The position numbers were made by a program, and so were the translations under genes. The notes below the pieces were generated by a model. That model did no database searches and was not told the origin of the DNA. It worked only from the letters and a program-made list of their open reading frames with translations. A stretch of DNA of 64,000 nt from CAYUZU01 sp964448675 (GTDB lineage: Bacteria > Planctomycetota > Phycisphaerae > UBA1845 > Fen-1342): the NCBI GenBank assembly GCA_964448675.1, contig CAYUZU010000021.1, forward strand, positions 21,980 through 85,979, read 5' to 3'. This document shows positions 56,995-64,000 of the stretch, piece by piece (position 1 is the first letter of the stretch; every line of letters starts with the position of its first letter).

Positions 56995-57930
56995 CTACGG
57001 GGCCTGGGCCCCGCTCAAAAGTCCCCCACTAAAGCGATGCGCCAGGTAGGGGCGGCCCATCTGCTGCAACAGCGACTGCCGCGCCTCCCCGTCCACATTC
57101 GCCCCGAGCGCCGTGAACGCTTCTCGGTTGTAGAGCACGACGCCGGTGAAATTGAATCGTTGATACGGACGCGTGGTTTCCGCGTTGAACGCGCTGGTGA
57201 CTTCGAACTCGCGCGTGGGCGAGTAGGCCTTCATCTTGTGCGGCCGGGGCATGCCCTGCAGCATGCCGCTCTGCGGGTCGAAGACCATCATGAAGTCGTC
57301 CGCCTGGAAGAACAAGCCACCCTCGCTGAATTGGCCGCTGTCCCAGCCGTCGTTCGCATACACGCCGTGCGTGTCGGCGTCGTGCGCGAACGGCCCGATG
57401 CGGCCATTGAGCACGAACGCGGCCCCGAACGGAAAGAACGTCTGCGGGTTGCCGAGCTGGGGGTTGCCGATGCGGATCGATTCTTCCGACAGCGCCTCCA
57501 GCGGCGCGGCCCACACGTTCTTGGGCAGTTCGACCGACGGGATGTCCGCCACGCGCTCGAAGTACTCGTCAAACTTGACCGCGGTCACGTCGTCCGGATC
57601 GCCCTGCGTCGTGCCGACGTAGCGATACACCGCGACGCGCTGGCGGCCGACCTTGCCCGGCGTCTCGTCTTCGCTGACGTCCCACTCGGCAGGCAGGAAA
57701 CGCACCGCCGTCATCGTGTTCTCGGCCACCGAGAGGTAATACGCGCGCTGCAGCATGCCGCTGATCGACTGCACCGCCGAAGTCATGCGGGCGTCAGCGT
57801 TCATCCCACTCAGCCCCGGCAACGCCAGTGCCAGCACGAGGATGATCACCGTCATGACCACGATCAACTCGACCAGCGTAAACGACGCGTGGCGACCGGT
57901 AGGGCGGGCTTTGCCCGCCGAACATGGCAT
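56995..57930 (-). CDS. Prepilin-type pseudopilin (GspH-like)
   Basis: 311 residues from the ATG at 57930. The leader SAGKARPTGRHAS precedes FTLVELIVVMTVIILVLALALPG (motif FTLVEL); the residue before cleavage is Ser, an unusual choice. Conserved Glu+5 is present. The reading frame is open far upstream (to 58116) through palindromic repeats, and no ribosome site is seen before 57930, so the true start is uncertain. The repeat module TTCGGCGGGC/GCCCG forms part of the leader codons, as in the next pseudopilin gene upstream. The rest looks like a GspH-type beta domain with Phe/Asp-rich loops. Confidence 0.75.
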   Translation of the reverse strand: MPCSAGKARPTGRHASFTLVELIVVMTVIILVLALALPGLSGMNADARMTSAVQSISGMLQRAYYLSVAENTMTAVRFLPAEWDVSEDETPGKVGRQRVAVYRYVGTTQGDPDDVTAVKFDEYFERVADIPSVELPKNVWAAPLEALSEESIRIGNPQLGNPQTFFPFGAAFVLNGRIGPFAHDADTHGVYANDGWDSGQFSEGGLFFQADDFMMVFDPQSGMLQGMPRPHKMKAYSPTREFEVTSAFNAETTRPYQRFNFTGVVLYNREAFTALGANVDGEARQSLLQQMGRPYLAHRFSGGLLSGAQAP

Positions 57931-58071
57931 CGCGGCAGGCGAAACCCGCTCTATCCTCGTGCCACGGCTCTGTGAGTCGTGCGCGTGCCACTGCTCTCGA
58001 GCAGTGCCGGGCACGGCCGACGAGCCGTCGGCCGCTACAACGCCACCGGGTGCCACTGCTCTCGAGCAGTG
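57902..58071. repeat. Composite palindromic repeat array (site 2)
   Basis: Four module types in order: GGGCGGGCTTTGCCCGCC (57902-57919, stem with TTTG turn), CACGGCTCTGTGAGTCGTGC with GC (57963-57984), CACTGCTCTCGAGCAGTG (57989-58006; 7-bp stem, CTCG loop), CGGCCGACGAGCCGTCGGCC with G (58014-58034; 8-bp stem), and the CACTGCTCTCGAGCAGTG module again (58054-58071). They lie between two pseudopilin genes and overlap the leader of the downstream one. Confidence 0.8.
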
Positions 58072-58190
58072 CTCCGGCCCGGCCATGCTCCAAGATGTTC
58101 GTCGCCACAAACGCAACGCGTATCCTTCCTCGTTACAACTTGCCCGTTGTCTACATTCTAACGGCTGCCAAGCGTCTACCCCGTGCCCAC

Positions 58191-59276
58191 TTATTGGGCG
58201 TTCGGGTCGGGCAAATAGCCGTAGTCCTCATTCGCCGCCTTCACACGCACCCAGCCGCTCTGCTCGCTGTGCTTGTACTGAAACACGCCATTCTCGCGCA
58301 AGCCGGCACTGTTCTTGTCGGCGCGCGGCTGCGGCAGCTCGGCGCTGAACATCCACTCTTCACGGCGCGTTCCCAAAGCGTCCTCCGCCTTGAGTACGTC
58401 ATACACCTCGCGCTCGATACCGCGCGACCGCAAGGCCGGTATTCGGTCCACCGCCTGATAGACCGTATCGTCAACAACGTCCGGATCGGGCCGCAATTCG
58501 ATGCGGGCGTACAGCATGTAATCCAGCGGCACACCCCACGCGTCATGAATCCCGAGCACGTCCATCAGCCCGGTCGTGCCCGCAGTCGTGCCGGCACCGG
58601 TCGGGTTGACGAATTCGGGCACGTCCTTCAGCGGCTTGAGCGCCGTATCGGGGACCGATGCGAGCGCGTCGGGGACGTAGACCTTCAAGTAGGTGTACAA
58701 GGCACGGATGTCCTCGTCGCCGCTGCCCTGGTCGCCATAATCCGTGCCAACCCAGTTGTTGATGCCGGTCTGTTCCCCTCCGCTCAGGTCGCGATAGACG
58801 CGCTGCCGCAACTGATACGGATTCGGCCGGCTCACCGGCTCGACAATGCCCGGCACTTCCATCTCGCCGAAGGCACCGTCGTTTTCCAGCTGGTACGGCG
58901 GGAACTTGCCGAAGGTCGCCTCCCCCCGGCGATCGTAGATACCGCGCAGTGGGTTGAGCTCGGTGAACTGCTCGATCGCCATGGTGGTGTTCTTCATGAT
59001 CGTCTCGGTGAGCTTTACGCGCTGGCTGTGCATCACCCGCGTGCCCACCACCGCGATCGCCGTAATCAGCAACCCGATGATCGCGATCACCACCAGCAGC
59101 TCGATCAGTGTGAACGCCGGGCGGCGCCACGCAGGCCGGGCTCGGCCCGCCGAATACGACCGTGCGGCGGGTAGTACCCGCGCCACCCCACCGTGTGACA
59201 CTGCTCTCGAGCAGCGCACCTCACGGCCGACGAGCCGTCGGCCGCTACGACTTGTCATTCGCCGTTGCGTCATCAT
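58191..59276 (-). CDS. Prepilin-type pseudopilin (GspG/H-like) with repeat-derived leader region
   Basis: 361 residues if begun at the ATG at 59276, which overlaps the previous stop (ATGA). That gives an unusually long ~58-residue leader before PAFTLIELLVVIAI. A GTG 24 codons before the cleavage point (after GGTGGG) would give a normal leader. The residue before cleavage is Ala; Glu+5 is present. The leader codons run through the same palindromic modules as found in the next gap, giving related residues (CSRAV, SAGRARP) in both genes. The soluble part (~300 residues) is rich in Asp, Pro and Val and ends with GYLPDPNAQ. Major or minor subunit status is unclear. Confidence 0.78.
   Translation of the reverse strand: MMTQRRMTSRSGRRLVGREVRCSRAVSHGGVARVLPAARSYSAGRARPAWRRPAFTLIELLVVIAIIGLLITAIAVVGTRVMHSQRVKLTETIMKNTTMAIEQFTELNPLRGIYDRRGEATFGKFPPYQLENDGAFGEMEVPGIVEPVSRPNPYQLRQRVYRDLSGGEQTGINNWVGTDYGDQGSGDEDIRALYTYLKVYVPDALASVPDTALKPLKDVPEFVNPTGAGTTAGTTGLMDVLGIHDAWGVPLDYMLYARIELRPDPDVVDDTVYQAVDRIPALRSRGIEREVYDVLKAEDALGTRREEWMFSAELPQPRADKNSAGLRENGVFQYKHSEQSGWVRVKAANEDYGYLPDPNAQ
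59133..59244. repeat. Composite palindromic repeat array (site 3)
   Basis: Contains the same modules as site 2: AGGCCGGGCTCGGCCCGCC (59133-59151), CACTGCTCTCGAGCAGCG (59199-59216, two bases changed from the site-2 copy) and CGGCCGACGAGCCGTCGGCC with G (59224-59244, identical to site 2 and also followed by CTAC). All of it lies inside the open N-terminal frame of the pseudopilin gene that starts at 59276. Confidence 0.78.
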
Positions 59277-60325
59277 TCGGCGCCGTGGTGCTCAAAGTTC
59301 GTGATATCGTCCGGCGTGCCATACCGACCGTCGGCGCCGGGGCTCACCAGCAGATAGGAATCAGACCGATGCGGCTCCAGCCGCGCCTGCGTCTTCTCGT
59401 TCATGATGTAGCGCTGAAACGTCCCCAGCGGCGGCGGACTGGCCGGGGTGTAGCTGCCACCATCGAAGTTCATCACGTGCCCGAGCCCCGCCTTGTTCAG
59501 CATCAGCGGCTGTTGCGTGATATTCGCCGGCGGCGTCGTCCCCGGCAGGCTCGCGTTGAACACCAGCTGGGCATTGTCCTCCCAGTGATAAGTCCCGCGC
59601 GCCGCACCGGTCTGGCGGAAGGCATCCGCCATGCTGCGCCCCGCCGGATCCGCCCGCCAATACAGGATCGGATAACCGAAGCCGTCCAGGAACATCGGGT
59701 ACTGCCGTGGGCCCAAGGCGCTGCCGACCACCTCGAGCTCCTTCGGCACGGCGAAACCGACCGTCGCGCCCTCGTAGCGCGTCACCTCGACACTGCCGAG
59801 ATCGACATACGGCCCACGCCGCGGATGCACCGGCTGATTGGCCTTCTCATGCCCGTCGGGGTACAGGGCATACGCGTCGCTCTGGCTCGGCGTACCGCTA
59901 TTGAAGTCGTTGCCCGACGCCTGGCCCCATTCGCTGACGTTGCCCGGCTTCGGGAAACCCGGCGTACCCAGCAGGTCCGCCCCCGCCAGGGCCCACACCA
60001 GCAGCCCGGCCCCGGCCACATGAATGTTGCCCGTCGGCCCGCCATCCAGCTGGTCATACGGCGACTCGACGTACTTGTCGCTGCGGTCCGTAAACGACGG
60101 CGGATAGCTCCCGCCGATCTTCTCCTCGCCCTTGAACGACTCCAACCCGGTGCCGATGCTCATCAGGGCGGCCTTGGTCGCGGCGTTCTTGGCGGATCTC
60201 TGCACGGCCGACACCGCCGGCACCAGCAATCCGATGAGAATCGCGATGACGACGATGACCACCAGCAGCTCCACCAGGGTGAAGCCCCGCTGACGCTCGT
60301 CGGCGATGCGCGTTGGCCTGGTCAT
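59273..60325 (-). CDS. Prepilin-type pseudopilin, GspG-like
   Basis: 350 residues from the ATG at 60325 (AGGAG eight bases upstream; ATG at 60331 is too close to it). Leader of 14 residues ending ERQRG, then FTLVELLVVIVVIAILIGLLVPAV (motif FTLVEL) with the standard Gly before cleavage and Glu+5. The C-terminus VSPGADGRYGTPDDITNF is the Asp-rich calcium-type tail of GspG major pseudopilins. The soluble part is larger than GspG (~120 residues). It overlaps the next gene by 4 bases (ATGA). Likely a major or near-major subunit. Confidence 0.85.
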   Translation of the reverse strand: MTRPTRIADERQRGFTLVELLVVIVVIAILIGLLVPAVSAVQRSAKNAATKAALMSIGTGLESFKGEEKIGGSYPPSFTDRSDKYVESPYDQLDGGPTGNIHVAGAGLLVWALAGADLLGTPGFPKPGNVSEWGQASGNDFNSGTPSQSDAYALYPDGHEKANQPVHPRRGPYVDLGSVEVTRYEGATVGFAVPKELEVVGSALGPRQYPMFLDGFGYPILYWRADPAGRSMADAFRQTGAARGTYHWEDNAQLVFNASLPGTTPPANITQQPLMLNKAGLGHVMNFDGGSYTPASPPPLGTFQRYIMNEKTQARLEPHRSDSYLLVSPGADGRYGTPDDITNFEHHGAE

Positions 60326-60404
60326 GATCATCACTCCTGTGCAGCGGCCACGGGCGGCCAACCGGCCACACCCGCAGCCGCCATCTGGCTGCTCCGAGCG
60401 CTGC

Positions 60405-61361
60405 TCAGAAATTCGTTATGTCGTCGGCGGTCCCGTACAACGCGTCGGGCCCGGGCGAGACGAGAATGAACGTGTCGGGCCGATGCGGCCAAACCTTGCC
60501 GGTCGCTCCGGTGCCGTAGATCCCGGGGTCGTAGAACTGGCCGGCGAAGGTCTTGACCTCCGGCTGCTCGTTCGGCGCTGCCGTGTCCCAGCCGATCTCC
60601 TTCAACCCGTGGTCCGTGCCCGCACCGAGGTCGAGGCCCGGCTCCTGCGGCGTAGAGAAAGTCGAACCGGTAAACGCCGCGTTGTCACGCTGGTCATAGC
60701 GGCCGATGCCATTGACCGTCGTGAAGGGCACCTTGGCGTGCTCGTTGGCGACGTAGTACAGCACCGGAAACTGGAACGGGTCGACGGCGAACGCCAGCAT
60801 CCCGTTGTTGAATTCGGACTCGCCGGAGGCAGCCGCATCCGGGTTGAGCGAGGACGGCAGGTCGACGCCCATCTGCTCCGAGTAGATCAGCGGCGACATG
60901 AGCGTCTTGCCCTCCGCCGGAATGTACGGGCCCCAGCGGCGGAACCGGTCGGGGTTCACCGTGTCGGGGTCGTAGTACATCTGCCAGTCCTCGTGGTTGA
61001 TGACGCCGTCGTCGTTCGCATCGTAGTAACGGTCCTTGCGCGACAGGATGAAGCCCTTGAGGTCCGCACCCGCCAGCTCGAGGATCAGCCACTGCGCGCC
61101 CGACAGCCGAATGTTGGCCCGCGCCGGCTCGAAGGGGTTCAACGCGCCCGAGCGCGGGTAGCGCCCCGTATCACCACGGAACGCCTCGCAGCCCTTGGCC
61201 AGGACGGCGTGCTGGTTGCGCGTGGCGGCCTTCTTGGCCTGCCGGCGCACCATCGAGATCGACGGCACCAGGATGCCGACCAGCAACGCGATGATCGCCA
61301 TCACCGTCAGCAGCTCGACCAGCGTGAAGCCGCGTGTTCGTGCTCGCTTGATTCTCAACAT
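60405..61361 (-). CDS. Prepilin-type pseudopilin, GspG-like paralogue
   Basis: 318 residues from the ATG at 61361. Leader MLRIKRARTRG (11 residues) then FTLVELLTVMAIIALLVGILVP (motif FTLVEL), with Gly before cleavage and Glu+5. The C-terminus VSPGPDALYGTADDITNF closely matches that of the preceding-described GspG-like protein at 59273-60325, so the two are paralogues. A loop YYDANDDGVINHEDWQMYY near residue 112-130 looks like a calcium EF-type loop. It follows gspF by 57 bases in the operon and is the first pseudopilin gene after it. Confidence 0.86.
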   Translation of the reverse strand: MLRIKRARTRGFTLVELLTVMAIIALLVGILVPSISMVRRQAKKAATRNQHAVLAKGCEAFRGDTGRYPRSGALNPFEPARANIRLSGAQWLILELAGADLKGFILSRKDRYYDANDDGVINHEDWQMYYDPDTVNPDRFRRWGPYIPAEGKTLMSPLIYSEQMGVDLPSSLNPDAAASGESEFNNGMLAFAVDPFQFPVLYYVANEHAKVPFTTVNGIGRYDQRDNAAFTGSTFSTPQEPGLDLGAGTDHGLKEIGWDTAAPNEQPEVKTFAGQFYDPGIYGTGATGKVWPHRPDTFILVSPGPDALYGTADDITNF

Positions 61362-61418
61362 CAGTCTTACCTCGTCATTGCAGCCGGCGCGGCCGCCGCA
61401 CCGGGGTCCCTTCGCGAA

Positions 61419-62684
61419 TCAGGCGTTCATGACCGACTGGATCAGCGTGACCAGCGGGAGGAACAACGCCACGACGATGAAGCCGACGATACCACCGAGC
61501 GCGACAACCATGATCGGCTCGAGCAGGCTCACCAGCGAGGCGACCAGGGTGTCCACCTCTTCGTCGTAATTGTCCGCGACTTTCATGAGCATTTTGTCAA
61601 GCTCGCCGGTCTCCTCACCGACGTCGACCATGTTGACCACGATCGAGTCGACGGTCTTGGACTGGCGCAGCGGGTTGGCGAACGTATCCCCCTCGCGGAT
61701 CGAGTCGTGCACGCGCTGCAGCATGCCCGAGTACACCTCGTTGCCGGTCGTTTCCTTCGTGATGTTCACCGCCTCGAGAATCGGCACACCCGCCGAGATC
61801 AGCGTGCCCAGCGTACGCGTGAAGCGCGCGATCGACGACTTGCCGATGAGCTGCCCCACCACCGGCACGCGCAGCAGCACCGTGTCGACCGCCAGCCGCC
61901 CGATCTGCGCCTGGCGTATCAGCTTGTATGTCACCACGACAAACAGCGGCGACAGCACGATGATGACCCAGCCCGGCGGCGTGCCCTGGGCGAACCAGCG
62001 CGAGATGTTGATCAGCATCTTCGTCACGCCCGGCAGATCGGTCTCGAAATCGCGGAAAATCGTGTCGAACTTGGGCACGACCTGCACCATGATGAACGTC
62101 ACGATGCCGCCGGCAATGCAGATGACGACCGCCGGATAGATCATCGCACCGATGATCTTGCGCTTGAGCTTCTGGGCCTTCTCCATGAAGTCGGCCAGCC
62201 GCTGGAGAATGACGTCGAGCACACCGCCGGCCTCGCCCGCCGCCACCATGTTCGTGTACAGGCGGTTGAAGGCGTTGGGGTGGCGGGCCATGGCCTCGGA
62301 GAGCGTGGCGCCACCCTCCACGTCCTCGGTGATCTGCTTGAGGCACTGGCGCAGCATGCCGGGCTTCTGCTGCTGCTCGAGGATGCGGATGCTGCGGAGG
62401 ATGGGCAGGCCGGCGTCCTGCAGCGTGGAAAGCTGGCGGGTGAAGGCGGTGAGCTGCTTGATGGGCACCCAGCCGAAACCGGTCCCGGCCGCTTTCCGTT
62501 GCTTGCCGCTGGCCGCCTGCTTGCGCGCAGCCGCCTGCTTTCGGTCGACTTTCTCCACCACTTTGGTGGGAAAATAGCCCAGGCCGCGGACCTTCGAAAC
62601 CGCCTCTTCCTTACTCGGCGCTTCGACCTCGTCTTTGACTTCCTGGCCTGACGAATTCAAGGCCTCATATTTGAAGACGGCCAT
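61419..62684 (-). CDS. gspF: Type II secretion/type IV pilus inner-membrane platform protein (GspF/PilC)
   Basis: 421 residues, the normal size. Two homologous cytoplasmic helical domains (FTRQLSTLQDAGLPILRSI near 80-98 and FTRTLGTLISAGVPILEAV near 284-302) each end in membrane helices (~174-196, ~222-245 and ~385-413). This is the classical GspF repeat. An N-terminal ~70-residue segment, including a Lys/Ala-rich linker (~45-70), is also usual. It anchors the pseudopilus assembly and couples it to the GspE ATPase. It is not possible to decide between GspF and PilC from sequence alone; the GspG-like neighbours favour secretion. ATG at 62684. Confidence 0.93.
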   Translation of the reverse strand: MAVFKYEALNSSGQEVKDEVEAPSKEEAVSKVRGLGYFPTKVVEKVDRKQAAARKQAASGKQRKAAGTGFGWVPIKQLTAFTRQLSTLQDAGLPILRSIRILEQQQKPGMLRQCLKQITEDVEGGATLSEAMARHPNAFNRLYTNMVAAGEAGGVLDVILQRLADFMEKAQKLKRKIIGAMIYPAVVICIAGGIVTFIMVQVVPKFDTIFRDFETDLPGVTKMLINISRWFAQGTPPGWVIIVLSPLFVVVTYKLIRQAQIGRLAVDTVLLRVPVVGQLIGKSSIARFTRTLGTLISAGVPILEAVNITKETTGNEVYSGMLQRVHDSIREGDTFANPLRQSKTVDSIVVNMVDVGEETGELDKMLMKVADNYDEEVDTLVASLVSLLEPIMVVALGGIVGFIVVALFLPLVTLIQSVMNA

Positions 62685-62753
62685 AACTCACTTACTCCAA
62701 TACACTTAGACCATCCAACCGACGTGCAGACCCATCCTGGCGCGGTCAGGCCG

Positions 62754-62773
62754 ACCGATCGCATGCGATCGGT
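62754..62773. promoter_or_regulatory. Perfect 20-base palindrome in the gspE-gspF gap
   Basis: ACCGATCGCATGCGATCGGT is its own reverse complement and lies 70 bases upstream of the gspF start. A second dyad, AGAAAGC-G-GCTTTCT (62811-62825), is close by. Either could be an operator, or a processing or attenuation hairpin between gspE and gspF; no T tract follows, so a simple terminator is unlikely. Confidence 0.5.
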
Positions 62774-62893
62774 TTCCTCTGCCCCATTATGCATGCCACC
62801 AAGTGGCCGCAGAAAGCGGCTTTCTCCACGCCGCTGCTGGATTATCGGGCTTCCCGGGAGCGTTTTCAACACCCCCCGGCCACCGGCCGTCCA

Positions 62894-64000
62894 CTACTCG
62901 TCCACGTCATCCGCCAGCGTCTCCCGGATCACCTCCTCGATCGTCGTGATGCCGTCGAACAGCGTTAGCAGGCCCGACTCCCGCAGCGTCCGCATCCCCC
63001 GCTTGCGCGACTCCTTCCGCAGCAGCGCCGACGACGCGTGCTTCATCACCATCTCACGCAGGTCGTCGTCAAGCATCATGGTCTCGAAAATGCCGCGGCG
63101 GCCGCGATAGCCCGTGTGATTGCAGTAATCGCATCCCTTCCCGTAGAAGAACGTGCGGGCCGCGATGTCCTCGGCCTTGAGGCCGAGCTGCATGATGTCC
63201 TGCTCGGTGGGCTCGTACTCCTCCTTGCAGTTGTCGCAGATCCGCCGAACCAGTCGTTGCGCCACAACCGCCTCGAGCGTCGCGGTGAGCAGAAACGGCT
63301 CCATGCCCAGGTCCAGCAGGCGGGCGATCGAGCTCGGTGCGTCATTCGTGTGCAGCGTGGTGAACACCAGGTGGCCGGTCAGCGATGCCTGCACCGAAAT
63401 CTGCGCCGTTTCCAGGTCACGAATCTCACCGACCAGAATGATGTCCGGGTCCTGGCGCAGGAAGCTCCGCAGGCACCGGGCAAACGTCAGCCCGATATCC
63501 GGCTTGATCTGGCACTGGATCATGCCGTCGATGTCGTACTCGACCGGGTCTTCGCTGGTGAGGATCTTGACCTCGGGGCGGTTGAGCTCGCGCAGCGCCG
63601 AGTACAGCGTGGTCGTCTTGCCCGAGCCCGTCGGCCCCGTCACGATGATGATGCCGTGCGGCTTGGTGATCAGCTGGCGGAAGGTGGCCTGCTCGTCCTC
63701 GCGCAGGCCGATCTGGGCGATGTCGAGGTTCACCTGGCTGCGGTCCAGCACCCGCAACACCACGCTCTCGCCAAAGATCGTCGGCAACACGCTCACACGC
63801 AGGTCGACCGGCCGGTTCTCGACCAGCAGCTCGATACGACCGTCCTGCGGCACGCGGCGCTCGGCGATGTCCAGGCCCGACATGACCTTGATGCGGGACG
63901 AGATCGCCATCGCGACGTGCTTCGGCGGCGGGATCATCTCGAACAGCACGCCGTCGATGCGGTAGCGCATCTTGAACTCGTCCTCGAACGGCTCGAAGTG
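62894..64000 (-). CDS. gspE: Type II secretion/type IV pilus assembly ATPase GspE/PilB (N-terminus beyond window)
   Basis: C-terminal ~368 residues of the hexameric ATPase that drives pseudopilus extension. The frame is open through the window end (HFEPFEDEFKMRYRIDG). Visible motifs are Walker A GPTGSGKTTTLYSAL, the Asp box TSEDPVEYDIDG, Walker B DIILVGEIRD, the His box TGHLVFTTLHTND, and the zinc-binding CDNCKEEY with CDYCNHTGYRGR. All are intact. The C-terminus (TTIEEVIRETLADD) is typical. Together with gspF and the pseudopilins downstream it heads the operon. The N-terminal domain that would tell GspE from PilB is outside the window. Confidence 0.93.
   Translation of the reverse strand, partial: HFEPFEDEFKMRYRIDGVLFEMIPPPKHVAMAISSRIKVMSGLDIAERRVPQDGRIELLVENRPVDLRVSVLPTIFGESVVLRVLDRSQVNLDIAQIGLREDEQATFRQLITKPHGIIIVTGPTGSGKTTTLYSALRELNRPEVKILTSEDPVEYDIDGMIQCQIKPDIGLTFARCLRSFLRQDPDIILVGEIRDLETAQISVQASLTGHLVFTTLHTNDAPSSIARLLDLGMEPFLLTATLEAVVAQRLVRRICDNCKEEYEPTEQDIMQLGLKAEDIAARTFFYGKGCDYCNHTGYRGRRGIFETMMLDDDLREMVMKHASSALLRKESRKRGMRTLRESGLLTLFDGITTIEEVIRETLADDVDE

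Noticed and set aside
60306..62651. Open plus-strand frame of 781 codons opposite gspF and two pseudopilins
   Set aside because: Antisense to strongly supported genes and rich in His/Asp/Arg low-complexity stretches.

Overview
The window is a dense, high-GC (roughly two-thirds G+C by eye) bacterial chromosome segment, with about 48 recognisable protein genes, no RNA genes, no CRISPR array and no insertion sequence that I can see. The best guess for the organism is a Planctomycetota bacterium, probably of the Phycisphaerae or a related class. Reasons: secreted proteins end in dockerin/EF-hand-like tails of the 'GDxNxDxxxNWRDxDxFV' type, there is a long run of pseudopilin genes with a 1211-residue GspK-like protein, lpxK implies a lipid A outer membrane, and PilZ and multi-PAS signalling proteins are common. 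The lineage is inferred from family style, not from a marker gene.

Layout. 1-3.7 kb: the end of an unknown gene, the Mn-sensing repressor mntR, a polytopic membrane protein and a CDP-alcohol phosphatidyltransferase. 3.8-14.6 kb: a minus-strand block of five closely spaced genes (secreted GHL10-type glycosidase, GH20 hexosaminidase, small HEXXH protein, ion-transporter-superfamily permease with a large insert, hydantoinase/oxoprolinase-like ATPase), with a divergent DUF4434 glycosidase-like gene; this looks like a glycan/amide scavenging locus. 14.8-24.8 kb: elbB, an O-methyltransferase, a MtaA/URO-D-like enzyme, B12-dependent ribonucleotide reductase nrdJ with its own AT-rich promoter and structured leader, an AGE-family epimerase, an FAD oxidoreductase and a peroxiredoxin lipoprotein.

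25-36 kb: signalling, namely twin 117-residue PilZ proteins, folD, a 1714-residue hybrid histidine kinase with a c-type heme motif, six PAS and a GAF domain, a flavin reductase, a PETase/cutinase-like secreted esterase with a dockerin-like tail, and a PilZ-REC-HPt protein whose phosphotransfer histidine is missing. 36-49.9 kb: envelope and core metabolism (NAD-dependent epimerase, lpxK with a coupled uncharacterised gene, DUF362 with a coupled alpha-barrel gene, a split-DnaJ-zinc-motif membrane protein, a protein made of nine exact 23-residue repeats, pyrR-pyrB, and the overlapping sat-nrnA-M24 peptidase operon).

50-64 kb: a minus-strand type II secretion/type IV pilus-like operon: gspE (cut by the window edge), gspF, six prepilin-like genes and a large GspK-like protein. 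Its gaps carry a modular family of palindromic repeats, some of which run in frame into the leader peptides of two pseudopilins. This machine would be a natural exporter for the signal-peptide, dockerin-tailed enzymes upstream, although that link is inference.
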